Notes under the pieces: model-generated
Told to the model about the DNA's origin: nothing
The model's database searches: none
What the model saw: the letters and a program-made list of their open reading frames with translations, nothing else
Translations under genes and position numbers: made by a program
Shown here: one piece after another, positions 1-9,984 of the stretch
How the letters are laid out: the number at the start of each line of letters is the position of its first letter
How positions within the stretch are numbered: position 1 is the stretch's first letter
DNA from: Pseudomonas sp. 7P_10.2_Bac1
GTDB lineage: Bacteria; Pseudomonadota; Gammaproteobacteria; Pseudomonadales; Pseudomonadaceae
Assembly: GCF_025465935.1 (NCBI RefSeq)
Contig: NZ_JANLNV010000023.1
Location: forward strand, 1-64,000
Direction: 5' to 3'
DNA length: 64,000 bases

Positions 1-29
1 GAATTCCTGAGTCAAGCCTTAATTGCGTT

Positions 30-641
30 TTATGTAACCACCGCTCTCTTCTTATATAGACGCGGGATCCGTCGCATCACCGCCGGGACCCGCAAGAGCA
101 GAAGGCACGCACCTATAAAGGCATAGATCGACCACTCCTTCAGATCTGCACGCACAATCCAAAGCATGTGCAATAACCCCAGCCCCAATACCACATAGAC
201 CAAACGATGAAGCTTCTTCCAACTCGCCCCCATTCGTCTTTGGCTGAAACGATTGGATGTCACTGCCAGCGCCAACAGGCACAGAGCCCCTAAACTGCCG
301 ACAATAATATATGGCCGCTTGCTCAGTTCTACCCCCAACTGGGACCAGTCAAGCCCAAGCACAAAGAACAAGTAAGCACACAGGTGCAGCACTACGTAGG
401 CGAAACACCACAGACCGATCTGACGACGGACCGCAATCCATCCTGGCCAGCCCGTCAGCTTTTGCATGGGCGTCATGCACAACGTCACTAGCAGCAAGAT
501 CAAGGTGCCAAGGCCAAGGCGATCAACCAAAACCTTCCCGGGGTCCGGCCCCAAGGCAAAACTCCATGCCTCATAGAGCCAATACAAAGGCCATATCCCC
601 ACGGCCGCAAACACACCAATACGCCAAAGTGGAAACTTCAT
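30..641 (-). CDS. msrQ: MsrQ, heme-binding membrane subunit of the MsrPQ methionine sulfoxide reductase
   Basis: This is a 203-residue polytopic inner-membrane protein of the YedZ/MsrQ (ferric reductase-like) family. In the family it binds heme b and passes quinone-derived electrons to periplasmic MsrP, which repairs oxidised methionines. Hydrophobic segments lie near residues 8-28, 43-58, 72-95, 112-128, 146-163 and 170-186. Histidines at about 86 (VVLHLCAY), 145 and 158 are candidate heme ligands. Its ATG overlaps the msrP TGA stop by one base, so the two are translationally coupled. Its length is typical of the family. The identification rests on family resemblance and the msrP neighbour. 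Confidence 0.93.
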   Translation of the reverse strand: MKFPLWRIGVFAAVGIWPLYWLYEAWSFALGPDPGKVLVDRLGLGTLILLLVTLCMTPMQKLTGWPGWIAVRRQIGLWCFAYVVLHLCAYLFFVLGLDWSQLGVELSKRPYIIVGSLGALCLLALAVTSNRFSQRRMGASWKKLHRLVYVVLGLGLLHMLWIVRADLKEWSIYAFIGACLLLLRVPAVMRRIPRLYKKRAVVT

Positions 642-1654
642 CAGTAATTCTTCCGCAGATCCAGACCGGTGTAGAGAGAAGCCACTTCGTCCGCATAGCC
701 ATTGAACATCTGCGTATCGCGCACATTGGGGCTGAACAAACTGCTCGGTAGACGTCGCTCACGCGCTTGAGTCCAGCGAGGGTGATCCACTTGCGGATTC
801 ACGTTGGCATAAAATCCGTACTCATTGGACGCGATGCTCTGCCAAGTAGTTTTCGGCTGTTCTTCTACCAAGCTGATTCGTACGATCGATTTCACACTCT
901 TGAAGCCATACTTCCACGGCACCACTAAACGCAGCGGTGCACCGTTCTGATTCAGCAGTTCACGGCCATACATGCCCACCGCCAGTATTGCCAATGGATT
1001 CATGGCTTCATCCAGACGCAGGCCCTCTACATAGGGCCAGTCAATCAACGCAAAATCAGAGCGCTGCCCCGGCATCACCTTCGGATCCTTCAACGTTTCA
1101 AAGCGGATGAATTTGGCTTTGGATGTGGGCTCAACTTGCTTAAGCAGCGCCGAGAGTGGGAACCCCATCCAGGGAATGACCATCGACCACGCCTCCACAC
1201 AGCGCAAACGATAAATCCTCTCCTCCAGCTGATAAGGCTTCATAAAGTCTTCAAGGGCATAACGTCCCGGCTTACCCACCTCACCATCCACGACAACGGT
1301 CCATGGCTCGGTTTTCAAGCTCCCCGCGTTCTGCGCCGGATCGCCCTTGCTAGTACCGAACTCATAGAAATTGTTGTAATGCGTGGCATCCTTGAAAGGC
1401 GTGATCGCCTCCCCTTTGACCGTAATCGCTTGCCACTTGGTCTGCGGGAGCTTCTCTGTAAACCAGCCCGGTGCATGGCCCGGATCAACATCAGCGTAAC
1501 GTGATGCATCATCCGCATTCGCCCAACGCGGCAGTGCGCTCACCGCCAATCCCGCAAGCGAACTGCCCAATAATGTACGGCGAGATAAATAGAGGGACTC
1601 AGGCGTAACGTCCGACTCTTTGCAGTCGGACGCTTTAGGCAACTTGATGAGCAT
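641..1654 (-). CDS. msrP: MsrP, periplasmic protein-methionine-sulfoxide reductase, catalytic molybdopterin subunit
   Basis: This 337-residue protein of the YedY/MsrP family carries a Mo-molybdopterin cofactor and reduces methionine sulfoxide in periplasmic proteins. A twin-arginine signal (SRRTLL, residues 24-29) followed by a hydrophobic stretch and an Ala-rich cleavage region indicates Tat export of the folded cofactor-loaded protein. The expected molybdenum-ligating cysteine is Cys152 in the YRLRCVEAW segment. The start has a GGAG Shine-Dalgarno. The gene lies 63 bp downstream of pssA on the same strand and overlaps msrQ. Length and motif order match the family. Confidence 0.95.
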   Translation of the reverse strand: MLIKLPKASDCKESDVTPESLYLSRRTLLGSSLAGLAVSALPRWANADDASRYADVDPGHAPGWFTEKLPQTKWQAITVKGEAITPFKDATHYNNFYEFGTSKGDPAQNAGSLKTEPWTVVVDGEVGKPGRYALEDFMKPYQLEERIYRLRCVEAWSMVIPWMGFPLSALLKQVEPTSKAKFIRFETLKDPKVMPGQRSDFALIDWPYVEGLRLDEAMNPLAILAVGMYGRELLNQNGAPLRLVVPWKYGFKSVKSIVRISLVEEQPKTTWQSIASNEYGFYANVNPQVDHPRWTQARERRLPSSLFSPNVRDTQMFNGYADEVASLYTGLDLRKNY

Positions 1655-1717
1655 GACAACTCCGCAGTATTGGAGGACTGATGCACCAATAGACTACGGA
1701 GTGTGGGAGAAATTACA

Positions 1718-2581
1718 TCACTGGGCGTTTTTGTTACGGCGCAGATGCAATAAATATTGGATCGGGCCAGAGGCCGCATAGACCAGGAAAGCCAGCAACA
1801 AAATGCGCGGTGGATCACTGAACACTACAGCAAACACCAACACAACAGCCAGGATCGCCACGAACGGCACGCGGCCTTTCAAATCCAATTGTTTGAAGCT
1901 GTTGTACTTGATGTTACTGACCATCAGCATGCCTGCAGCAGCCACCAGCAAGGCAACCAGGAACGACATTTTAGAGCCCTGGATACCGTAGTCACTGAAT
2001 GCCCAGACAATACCTGCCACCACACCCGCCGCAGCCGGGCTGGCCAGACCGATGAAATAACGCTTGTCCGCTGTACCGACCTGCGTATTGAAGCGAGCCA
2101 AACGCAAGGCCGCGCCCGCAACATAGATAAAGGCAACCATCCAGCCCACCTTACCCATGTCGCCCAACGCCCAGCCAAATGCCAAAAGCGCTGGAGCCAC
2201 ACCAAATGCAACCATATCTGACAAGGAATCATATTCAGCGCCGAAGGCACTTTCAGTATGGGTCATACGGGCAACACGACCGTCGAGGCCGTCCAGCAAC
2301 ATGGCGACAAAAATCGCAATGGCCGCAAACGCAAAATACTTGCTTGCCCCCGCCGCATCACCGGCGCTCATGGCGCTCTGAGCACTCATCGAGCTGATGA
2401 TGGAATAAAATCCGGCAAACAGGTTTGCCGTTGTGAAAAGGTTCGGCAGCAGATAGATACCACGATGCCGGACTTTACGGCCTTCAGCGTCATGCCCTTC
2501 TTCGACATGCTCATCGATAGGCAGCAGGCTATCGGCGTCAGAGGCCGATTTTGGCTCTTCGGGACGTTCGCTCATGGACAT
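1718..2581 (-). CDS. pssA: CDP-diacylglycerol--serine O-phosphatidyltransferase
   Basis: This 287-residue integral membrane enzyme condenses CDP-diacylglycerol with L-serine to give phosphatidylserine, the precursor of phosphatidylethanolamine. The CDP-alcohol phosphatidyltransferase signature is visible at about residues 100-125: DGRVAR, then eight residues to a glycine, then two aspartates four apart (DSLSD). Several hydrophobic helices follow. A charged, acidic N-terminal extension of about 40 residues precedes the first membrane segment, as in other Pseudomonas type II enzymes. A strong terminator separates it from ilvC upstream. No terminator is visible before msrP. Confidence 0.94.
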   Translation of the reverse strand: MSMSERPEEPKSASDADSLLPIDEHVEEGHDAEGRKVRHRGIYLLPNLFTTANLFAGFYSIISSMSAQSAMSAGDAAGASKYFAFAAIAIFVAMLLDGLDGRVARMTHTESAFGAEYDSLSDMVAFGVAPALLAFGWALGDMGKVGWMVAFIYVAGAALRLARFNTQVGTADKRYFIGLASPAAAGVVAGIVWAFSDYGIQGSKMSFLVALLVAAAGMLMVSNIKYNSFKQLDLKGRVPFVAILAVVLVFAVVFSDPPRILLLAFLVYAASGPIQYLLHLRRNKNAQ

Positions 2582-2676
2582 TACCTTGCAACGATATGGA
2601 AAGTTTCAATAGAGGCTTGCAGACTCACCTTCACCCGCAAACGCTCCTGCTTTATACCAGAAGCCGCCGCTTAAAC

Positions 2677-2704
2677 GAAAAAACGCGGCCTAGGCCGCGT
2701 TTTC
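2677..2704 (-). terminator. Rho-independent terminator of the ilv operon
   Basis: This GC-rich perfect inverted repeat (AACGCGGCC and its complement) is followed on the minus strand by a run of T. It starts about 17 bases past the ilvC stop and insulates pssA from ilvC. Confidence 0.88.
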
Positions 2705-2720
2705 TCAAGATCGTACAGAC

Positions 2721-3746
<1,026 letters not shown>

Positions 3747-3787
3747 TTATGTATCCAGGCCATTCAGGCCGTTAGCACTTGTAAGTT

Positions 3788-4279
3788 TTAGATGCTGAGA
3801 ACTTTGTCGCCACGGGCAATGCCCGTCACGCCACTGCGAACTGTTTCCAGGATTGAAGCCGTACCAATCGACTGAATGAAACTGTCGAGCTTGTCGCTGG
3901 TGCCTGTCAACTGCACGGTATAAACACTGGCGCTGACATCCACGATCTGCCCACGGAAAATATCCGTGGTGCGCTTGATCTCTGCGCGCTGTGCACCGGT
4001 CGCCTTGACCTTGACCAACATCAGCTCACGCTCGATGTGAGCGCTCTCCGACAAATCCACCAGCTTGACCACTTCGATCAGCTTGTTCAGGTTTTTGGTG
4101 ATCTGTTCAATCACCTCATCGTGGCCCACGGTGGTGAGCGTCAGACGCGACAAAGTCGGGTCTTCTGTTGGCGCCACGGTCAGGCTTTCGATGTTGTAGT
4201 TGCGTTGCGAGAACAGCCCGACAACACGAGACAAAGCACCGGGTTCGTTTTCGAGAAGCAAGGAAATAATGTGCCGCAT
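3788..4279 (-). CDS. ilvN: Acetolactate synthase small (regulatory) subunit
   Basis: This is the regulatory subunit (ilvN/ilvH type) of acetohydroxyacid synthase. It binds valine through its N-terminal ACT domain (about residues 1-75, beginning MRHIISLLLENEPGALSRV), boosts catalysis and confers feedback inhibition. A C-terminal ALS_ss_C domain follows. The chosen start gives 163 residues, the usual family length. An open frame continues ten codons upstream, but that extension would overlap the end of ilvI and carries no family similarity. It begins 3 bp after the ilvI stop, so translational coupling is likely. Confidence 0.95.
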   Translation of the reverse strand: MRHIISLLLENEPGALSRVVGLFSQRNYNIESLTVAPTEDPTLSRLTLTTVGHDEVIEQITKNLNKLIEVVKLVDLSESAHIERELMLVKVKATGAQRAEIKRTTDIFRGQIVDVSASVYTVQLTGTSDKLDSFIQSIGTASILETVRSGVTGIARGDKVLSI

Positions 4280-4281
4280 GA

Positions 4282-6006
4282 TTAAGTACGCTCCGTCTTG
4301 CTCAGCCACATGTCACGCATGGAGCCATCTTTGATCTGCATCGGGTAAACGTGCTCACTGGTATCAACCTGGATATCCAGGAACACCAGGCGATCTTTCA
4401 TGGCGAAAGCTTCTTCCATTTTTGGTTTCAGATCCTTGAGATCAGTGATCCGAATACCAACATGGCCATACGCCTCAGCCAGCTTGACGAAGTCAGGCAG
4501 CGATTCCATATAGGAGTGCGAATGACGACTGCCGTAGTTCATGTCCTGCCACTGACGAACCATCCCCAGAACACCGTTGTTCAAGTTGATGATCTTGACC
4601 GGCAGGCCGTACTGCATGCACGTCGACAATTCCTGAATGTTCATCTGAATACTGCCCTCGCCCGTCACACACGCGACATCAGCATCAGGGAAGCTCAGTT
4701 TTACGCCCATTGCCGCCGGGAAACCGAAGCCCATCGTGCCCAGGCCGCCCGAGTTGATCCAGCGATTAGGCTTGTTGAAACGATAATACTGGGCAGCGAA
4801 CATCTGGTGCTGACCCACGTCGGACGTTACGTACGCATCGCCCTTGGTAACCTCACAAAGCATCTCGATCACAGCTTGTGGCTTGATCTTGCTGCCGTCG
4901 CCCTTGTCGTAAGGGAACAACCCGCGGTCACCGCGCCACTCGTCGATCTGCTTCCACCAAGCGGCAACAGCCTCGGGATTTGGCTTCTCGCCGATCTCCT
5001 TGAGGATCGTAACCATCTCGGTCAGTACGCTGTCGACAGGGCCGACAATCGGCACGTCTGCCTTGATAGTCTTGGAGATCGAAGCCGGGTCGATATCGAC
5101 GTGAATGATCTTGGCGTTAGGGCAGAACTTTGATGCGCCGTTGATAACGCGGTCATCAAAACGTGCTCCCACAGCCAGGATGACGTCCGCGTTGTGCATG
5201 GTCATGTTGGCGGTGAAGCTGCCGTGCATGCCGAGCATGCCAATGAACTGACGGTCAGTGCCCGGGTAGGCACCCAAGCCCATCAATGTATTGGTCACCG
5301 GAACGTTGAGCATTTTCGCCAGCTCGGTCAACGGTGCAGCACCGCCGCCCAAGATAACGCCGCCACCTGCGTACAGGACCGGGCGCTTGGCCGCCAACAG
5401 CATCTCGACTGCTTTGCGGATTTGCCCCGAGTGCCCACGTACAGCTGGGCTGTAAGAACGCAGCTTGGCTTTTTTCGGGAAAACGTATTCGAACTTTTCA
5501 GCCGGGTTGGTCATGTCTTTCGGGATATCGACCACGACCGGGCCAGGACGACCGGATTGCGCCAGGTAGAACGCCTTCTTCATGACTTCCGGAATTTCCG
5601 ACGGATGCTTGATCATGAAGCTGTGCTTCACGATCGGCCGAGAGATACCGATCATGTCGGTTTCCTGGAAGGCATCGGTCCCAACCATAGTGCTAGGCAC
5701 CTGACCAGAAATGACCACCATCGGAATGGAGTCCATGTAGGCAGTAGCAATACCGGTAATGGCGTTGGTAGCACCCGGCCCGGAAGTCACCAGTACCACA
5801 CCGGCTTTACCGGTGGCACGGGCGTAACCGTCAGCCATATGGGTAGCAGCTTGTTCGTGACGAACCAGGATGTGGGTAACGTCCGGTTCCTTGAACAGTG
5901 CGTCGTAGACATGCAGGAGAGCACCACCCGGGTACCCGTAGATATATTTGACACCTTCGTCGCGCAAGAAGCGGACGACCATCTCACCGCCAGATAAAAG
6001 CTCCAC
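4282..6006 (-). CDS. ilvI: Acetolactate synthase large (catalytic) subunit
   Basis: This thiamine-diphosphate enzyme condenses pyruvate with pyruvate or 2-ketobutyrate, the committed step of branched-chain amino acid synthesis. The N-terminal ThDP-binding domain has the catalytic glutamate in [14 protein letters not shown] (about residue 50). A central FAD-binding domain follows. The C-terminal pyrophosphate/Mg motif starts at GEGS (about 450) and ends in NLNN. The GTG at 6006 is preferred (574 aa) because AGAGGTG lies six bases upstream. The in-frame GTG at 6015 lies within that Shine-Dalgarno sequence. It is the first gene of the ilvI-ilvN-ilvC operon. Confidence 0.95.
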   Translation of the reverse strand: MELLSGGEMVVRFLRDEGVKYIYGYPGGALLHVYDALFKEPDVTHILVRHEQAATHMADGYARATGKAGVVLVTSGPGATNAITGIATAYMDSIPMVVISGQVPSTMVGTDAFQETDMIGISRPIVKHSFMIKHPSEIPEVMKKAFYLAQSGRPGPVVVDIPKDMTNPAEKFEYVFPKKAKLRSYSPAVRGHSGQIRKAVEMLLAAKRPVLYAGGGVILGGGAAPLTELAKMLNVPVTNTLMGLGAYPGTDRQFIGMLGMHGSFTANMTMHNADVILAVGARFDDRVINGASKFCPNAKIIHVDIDPASISKTIKADVPIVGPVDSVLTEMVTILKEIGEKPNPEAVAAWWKQIDEWRGDRGLFPYDKGDGSKIKPQAVIEMLCEVTKGDAYVTSDVGQHQMFAAQYYRFNKPNRWINSGGLGTMGFGFPAAMGVKLSFPDADVACVTGEGSIQMNIQELSTCMQYGLPVKIINLNNGVLGMVRQWQDMNYGSRHSHSYMESLPDFVKLAEAYGHVGIRITDLKDLKPKMEEAFAMKDRLVFLDIQVDTSEHVYPMQIKDGSMRDMWLSKTERT

Positions 6007-6104
6007 GTTGTTCACCTCTAAAACGCCAGAATACCGCTCACAAAATACGAACGGGTCTTAATAGGTTTACTTCTCAGCAGAGCATGAGCGACGGTGGTCG
6101 CCGA

Positions 6105-6221
6105 CTACGTCAGCACTGACTGAGCAAGTATTGGGAGCTCCCCAAGTATTGCGGGGTTTTCCCACCCAGCGCGAGGTAACGCGTTGCGGGTGTAACAGGT
6201 CGGCGCGGGTATGCGCCTCAT
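6105..6221 (-). CDS. Candidate ilvI leader peptide, 38 residues
   Basis: This small ORF sits between the candidate ilvI promoter and the ilvI start codon. Its last 15 codons read A-I-L-G-E-L-P-I-L-A-Q-S-V-L-T, so seven of fifteen are Ile, Leu or Val. Both isoleucines there use ATA and are followed by leucine CTT, codons that are rare in pseudomonads. That pattern is typical of an amino-acid attenuator peptide. Against it, no strong Shine-Dalgarno precedes the ATG, and no canonical U-tailed terminator follows before ilvI. Whether it is translated is inference. Confidence 0.35.
   Translation of the reverse strand: MRRIPAPTCYTRNALPRAGWENPAILGELPILAQSVLT
6125..6151. repeat. Direct repeat flanking a palindrome in the ilvI leader
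   Basis: Two copies of CAAGTATTG flank the palindrome GGGAGCTCCC. They encode the repeated Ile-Leu codons of the candidate leader peptide on the minus strand. The CCCC and GGGG runs here could pair in mutually exclusive ways. Confidence 0.5.
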
Positions 6222-6271
6222 GATCTGCTGAGAGGGTCTGCTTCTGGCAGTCCCTATACAGCGGTGTCTGG

Positions 6272-6300
6272 ATTCTTCTGTTTCAGCCCCTCCAAGTCAA
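6272..6300 (-). promoter_or_regulatory. Candidate sigma-70 promoter of ilvI-ilvN-ilvC
   Basis: On the minus strand TTGACT (6295-6300) is followed after 17 bases by AAGAAT (6272-6277). This would give a transcribed leader of about 260 bases before ilvI, covering the candidate leader ORF. It was identified by consensus only. Confidence 0.5.
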
Positions 6301-6410
6301 GCAATAATTGCGCTTTTTTCCAACTAAGCGCATGAGAACGCATAAGAAAGGGGCTTGAGAAGGGATAAAACTCGCCTAGATGGCGCAAAGCGGTAGAAAT
6401 ATGCGCAAGA

Positions 6411-6429
6411 CTGCCGAAAAAACCGGCAG
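6411..6429 (-). terminator. Hairpin after the yqcC-like gene
   Basis: CTGCCG and CGGCAG form a six-pair stem with a seven-base loop that holds the T-run on the minus strand. It lies about 9 bases past the yqcC stop. The weak T-tract after the stem makes its efficiency uncertain. Confidence 0.55.
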
Positions 6430-6437
6430 CCAGGCAA

Positions 6438-6767
6438 TTAACGAGCGTCGACGATCAATTGGTCGAACTTTTTCAGCGCGGATCGCAGCCCAAGGCTCTC
6501 TTCAGGCTGCTCGGCATACACCATCTCGGCCATCTCCAAAATGCCCGAGGCATTAGGCAACGGAAGGTCCTGCTCAAGGATCTGCTTCATCCGGGTCAGG
6601 AAAATCCATTGCAGCCATTGGTGGAAGTCCAGCGTGTCAACCGAAAAAGGCTCGACACTGCTCAGTGCTTCAACACTGGGAGACACCTCGTCCCACCAGC
6701 CCTGCGCACGCAACTCCCGCTCAATCAGCAATAATTGTTCGGCAATCGCCGGAAAACGCTTATCCAT
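6438..6767 (-). CDS. YqcC family (DUF446) protein
   Basis: This 109-residue protein is of the YqcC/DUF446 family, small soluble proteins of unestablished function. The family core FHQWLQWIFLTRM sits at about residues 48-60 and is followed by the LP-N-SGI---AE segment. The ATG at 6767 is chosen because it lies 8 bp after the lpoP stop and begins the conserved MDKRFPAIAEQL segment; an upstream in-frame ATG would overlap lpoP. It is the third gene of mrcB-lpoP-yqcC, so cotranscription with cell-wall synthesis genes is likely. Its role in that context is unknown. Confidence 0.85.
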   Translation of the reverse strand: MDKRFPAIAEQLLLIERELRAQGWWDEVSPSVEALSSVEPFSVDTLDFHQWLQWIFLTRMKQILEQDLPLPNASGILEMAEMVYAEQPEESLGLRSALKKFDQLIVDAR

Positions 6768-6774
6768 CAGAAAC

Positions 6775-7527
6775 TCACCGTGCTTTTTGACGGGCCAATG
6801 CAGCGCCAGCCGCATCACCTTGTTTATCTCGCGCTTGAGCGATCAAGCCCCACAAGCTCGCCTGCAAATCTGGGCGACCGCTCGCAAAGGACAACCCGCG
6901 ACGGGCAAACTGCTCGGCCTGAGCCGCATCCCCTTGCGCCATGCGCACCTCTGCCAGGCGATAAAGCACTTGCGGCTCGCGCGGCGCCACACGCTGCGCA
7001 CGCTCAAGACTCGAAGACGCGCCGTTCAGGTCGCCACTCGCCTGCTGCTGCTGAGCCGTAGTCAGCAACGCCAGGACTGGCCCGTCCAATTGCTCATCCG
7101 CTGCCAACCCACCGCTGTTAGACGGGATACCACTCGGCGTAACCGGGGCAGGCGCGGTATAAGTCGTTGATGGCGCGTAGCTGCCGGTACTGATCGGCGC
7201 TACTGCTGCCGGGCCAGTTGTAATAGGTCCTGGCGAAATAGGGCCCGGCGTAATCGGCTGGGTCTGGATCGGCGTCGATACGGCTGCACCGCCCCCCGGA
7301 ATCATCACCACCACGCCCGAGTCCTGAGGAATCGCTTGTGCTTGTGCCTGGGCTGCACGCGGCGCCGAGGCCTGTGGATAATTATTCGTTGCGCGCTGCG
7401 CCGACACACGTTCGCTGTTCGACACAGGAACCCCAGAGTCGACCACAGGGATCGAGCCCTGTGGAACGCTGGCGCAACCATTGAGCAAAGCCAGGGCTGA
7501 AACAGCCGGAATCCACCACTTGTTCAC
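6775..7527 (-). CDS. lpoP: LpoP, outer-membrane lipoprotein activator of PBP1b
   Basis: This 250-residue lipoprotein has a signal peptide ending in a lipobox-like LLNGC with the lipidated Cys18. A low-complexity Pro/Thr/Gly/Ser linker occupies roughly residues 60-125 and includes repeated PGPI/TGPI units. A C-terminal tetratricopeptide-like domain follows (about 140-245: QQQASGDLNGASSSLERA, LYRLAEVRMAQGD, AEQFARRGL). In P. aeruginosa the lipoprotein encoded beside PBP1b, LpoP, activates this synthase from the outer membrane. The architecture (lipid anchor, flexible linker, TPR head) and the position 16 bp after mrcB fit that assignment. Confidence 0.88.
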   Translation of the reverse strand: MNKWWIPAVSALALLNGCASVPQGSIPVVDSGVPVSNSERVSAQRATNNYPQASAPRAAQAQAQAIPQDSGVVVMIPGGGAAVSTPIQTQPITPGPISPGPITTGPAAVAPISTGSYAPSTTYTAPAPVTPSGIPSNSGGLAADEQLDGPVLALLTTAQQQQASGDLNGASSSLERAQRVAPREPQVLYRLAEVRMAQGDAAQAEQFARRGLSFASGRPDLQASLWGLIAQARDKQGDAAGAALARQKAR

Positions 7528-7543
7528 GTCACACCCTCTTTGC

Positions 7544-9868
7544 TTAATTCAACCAGCCCTTGACCCAATCCATCACCGCCTCACCTGTTGCCGGCGCCTG
7601 CGCGCCACAACCGGCTCCAGCAGGCGGTTCACTGCCGCGAATATACGGCATCTGCACCGCACCAGGGCAGCTGGCATCAGACCCTTGCCCGGTATGCGGA
7701 TCAATCCAGGCCTGAACAATATTGTCCGGTTGCGGCATATCAAGCGGTAACGGATCAGCCTTGCTCATAAAGCTGGTCCATACCTGCAAGGCTCCGCTCG
7801 CGCCGGTGAACGGGGTTTTACCGTTGTCATCGCGTCCCAGCCAGACCACTGCCAGCAGATCCTGGCTAAAGCCTGCAAACCAGCTGTCACGCGAATCGTT
7901 ACTGGTACCGGTTTTACCCGCCAGCGTAAGATTTTTCGGCAATACGTTATAGACCGAACGCCCGGTCCCTTCTCGCATCACGTGCTGCATCGCGTTCTGG
8001 ATCAGGTAGATGGACCCCGGATCGAAGCGCTGTTGAATCTGGAACGGATAACGCTTGAGCGGCTGACCTTCAGCCGTCAACACGCTGCGAATGCCGCGCA
8101 TCGGCGTGTTGAAGCCTCCATTGGCCAGCGTCTGATACATCGTTGCCACTTCCATCGGGCTCAACGCCCCAGCGCCCAAAAGCATCGATGGGAATGCCGG
8201 GAAGTCACGCTCAACCCCTAGTCGCGCCAGCGTCTTGAGCACGTTAGGCACACCTACCTGCTGTCCTAGCCGAACGGTACCGAGGTTCAAGGAATTCATC
8301 ATGACCTGATAAAGAAACATCGTGCCGTGAGAGCGGCGATCAAAGTTCTGTGGTGTCCAGACCTGACCATCGGCGCCTTTGATCGAGATCGGTTCATCCG
8401 ACAACCAACTGGTCAGCGTGAACTGACTCGGACGCTCAAGTGCCGTCAGATAGACCGCTGGTTTGATCAACGAACCGATCGGGCGCACAGCATCCAGAGC
8501 CCGGTTAAAGCCGGCATAGCCCGGCAGACGGCTGCCAATCAATGCCTGGACTTCACCTGTTTCAGGGTTGGTAACCACCATCGCGGCTTCAACTTCGTCA
8601 GCGCCCTTACGACCACCCAGACGCTTGAAGGTGTCGCCCACGGCCGCTTCAGACTTCATCTGCAAGATCGGATCGAAGCTGGTGAAAATCCGCAGCCCCT
8701 CTTCGGTCAAGTCTTCGTCGCGATAGTCTTCACGCAGTTGGCGTTTAACCAGATCCAGGAAACCCGGGAACGAGCTGTCCGCCAGGCTGCCGCGCTTGGT
8801 CACACCCAGCGGCATCTTTTTAGCGGCTGCCACTTGTTCGGCGGTCGCAATGCCCTGCTGCTCGAGCAAGTCGAGCACCAGATTGCGTCGTTCCAGCGCA
8901 CGCTCAGGGTAACGCCGCGGGTTATACGCAGACGGCCCCTTGACCATACCCACCAGCAACGCTACCTGATGCAGCTTGAGCTCAGACAATGGCTGACTAA
9001 AGAAGAACTGGCTGGCCAATCCAAAACCATGCACGGCGCGCTGGCCGTCCTGGCCTACAAACACCTCATTGAGGTACGCCTCAAGAATCTCGCGCTTGTC
9101 GTAATGCATTTCGAGCAGCAGCGCCATCATCGCCTCAGTCAGCTTGCGGCTGAGGCTGCGCTCATTGGTCAGGAAAAAGTTCTTGACCAATTGTTGCGTC
9201 AGCGTACTGCCGCCCTGACGCATTTGCCCCGACGAGGTGTTGACCCACAGGGCGCGGATGATCGACTTGGGCGACACGCCAAAATGATGATAGAAGTCGC
9301 GGTCTTCCACTGTCACCAGCGTATCAAGCAGATACGGCGGGACCTGATCGATATTGATGAGAATGCGGTCTTCGAGGTTTTTCGGGTACAGGCCACCAAT
9401 CAGCAATGGCTCAAGCCGAACCACGGGCAATTTGGTGCCATTGGTCGAGGTCAGCTCCGACACATAATCGCCAGAAAAACGGACCCGCACCGGCTGTGCC
9501 TTCTCGGCACCTTCATAAAACTGGAAACCACGGGTGTTCAAGTCCACCGTGTTGCCATTCACCGAGGCTGCACCCGGGCCATTGGCCACACTTTCACGGC
9601 GATAGCCCAGCGCATCGAGTTCGGTCAAAAAGTCGTTCTTGCTCAGCTTCTGGCCGACGAACAATTCCAGCGGCCGGGCATACACCTTGGCCGGGATAGT
9701 CCAGCGCTTGCCGGAAAACTTCTCCTGCACGATGGCATCGAGATAGACAGCAAAACCTGCCAGCACAACCAGGCCGACGAGGCTGAGCTTAAGGGCCCAA
9801 CCCAGCCAGGGCCGAAGGCCACCAGAAGGACGTTTGGAGCGGGAGCGAGGGGATCGAGTTCGAGTCAT
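7544..9868 (-). CDS. mrcB: Bifunctional penicillin-binding protein 1b
   Basis: This 774-residue class A PBP polymerises lipid II into glycan strands and cross-links peptides. It has a short basic cytoplasmic tail, one membrane helix (about 23-43), and a UB2H-like region (about 60-155). The glycosyltransferase domain has its catalytic glutamate in EDRDFYHHFG (Glu188) and the GGSTLTQQLVKN motif near 220. The transpeptidase domain has SxxK at Ser466-Lys469, SxN in MNSLN (about 525) and KTGT (about 655). It is the first gene of the operon with lpoP. In the family it acts with the lipoprotein partner in septal and lateral wall synthesis. Confidence 0.97.
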   Translation of the reverse strand: MTRTRSPRSRSKRPSGGLRPWLGWALKLSLVGLVVLAGFAVYLDAIVQEKFSGKRWTIPAKVYARPLELFVGQKLSKNDFLTELDALGYRRESVANGPGAASVNGNTVDLNTRGFQFYEGAEKAQPVRVRFSGDYVSELTSTNGTKLPVVRLEPLLIGGLYPKNLEDRILINIDQVPPYLLDTLVTVEDRDFYHHFGVSPKSIIRALWVNTSSGQMRQGGSTLTQQLVKNFFLTNERSLSRKLTEAMMALLLEMHYDKREILEAYLNEVFVGQDGQRAVHGFGLASQFFFSQPLSELKLHQVALLVGMVKGPSAYNPRRYPERALERRNLVLDLLEQQGIATAEQVAAAKKMPLGVTKRGSLADSSFPGFLDLVKRQLREDYRDEDLTEEGLRIFTSFDPILQMKSEAAVGDTFKRLGGRKGADEVEAAMVVTNPETGEVQALIGSRLPGYAGFNRALDAVRPIGSLIKPAVYLTALERPSQFTLTSWLSDEPISIKGADGQVWTPQNFDRRSHGTMFLYQVMMNSLNLGTVRLGQQVGVPNVLKTLARLGVERDFPAFPSMLLGAGALSPMEVATMYQTLANGGFNTPMRGIRSVLTAEGQPLKRYPFQIQQRFDPGSIYLIQNAMQHVMREGTGRSVYNVLPKNLTLAGKTGTSNDSRDSWFAGFSQDLLAVVWLGRDDNGKTPFTGASGALQVWTSFMSKADPLPLDMPQPDNIVQAWIDPHTGQGSDASCPGAVQMPYIRGSEPPAGAGCGAQAPATGEAVMDWVKGWLN

Positions 9869-9984
9869 GGCGCGGGATTATACGCACTTTGTTCATGTTC
9901 AACATCCGCGTCCGGCGGTTTGCACGACCGCTGTCAACAGCCATAATGCCCCATTGAATTTTCCCGCCTTTAGAAGGACCGCCC

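Noticed and set aside
1..6. EcoRI site GAATTC at the first base as a sign of a cloning boundary
   Set aside because: A single six-base match at the window edge can occur by chance and nothing else suggests vector sequence.
8327..9946. A 539-codon open frame antisense to mrcB
   Set aside because: It covers the PBP1b catalytic domains in antisense and also runs across the mrcB start and promoter. No family similarity.
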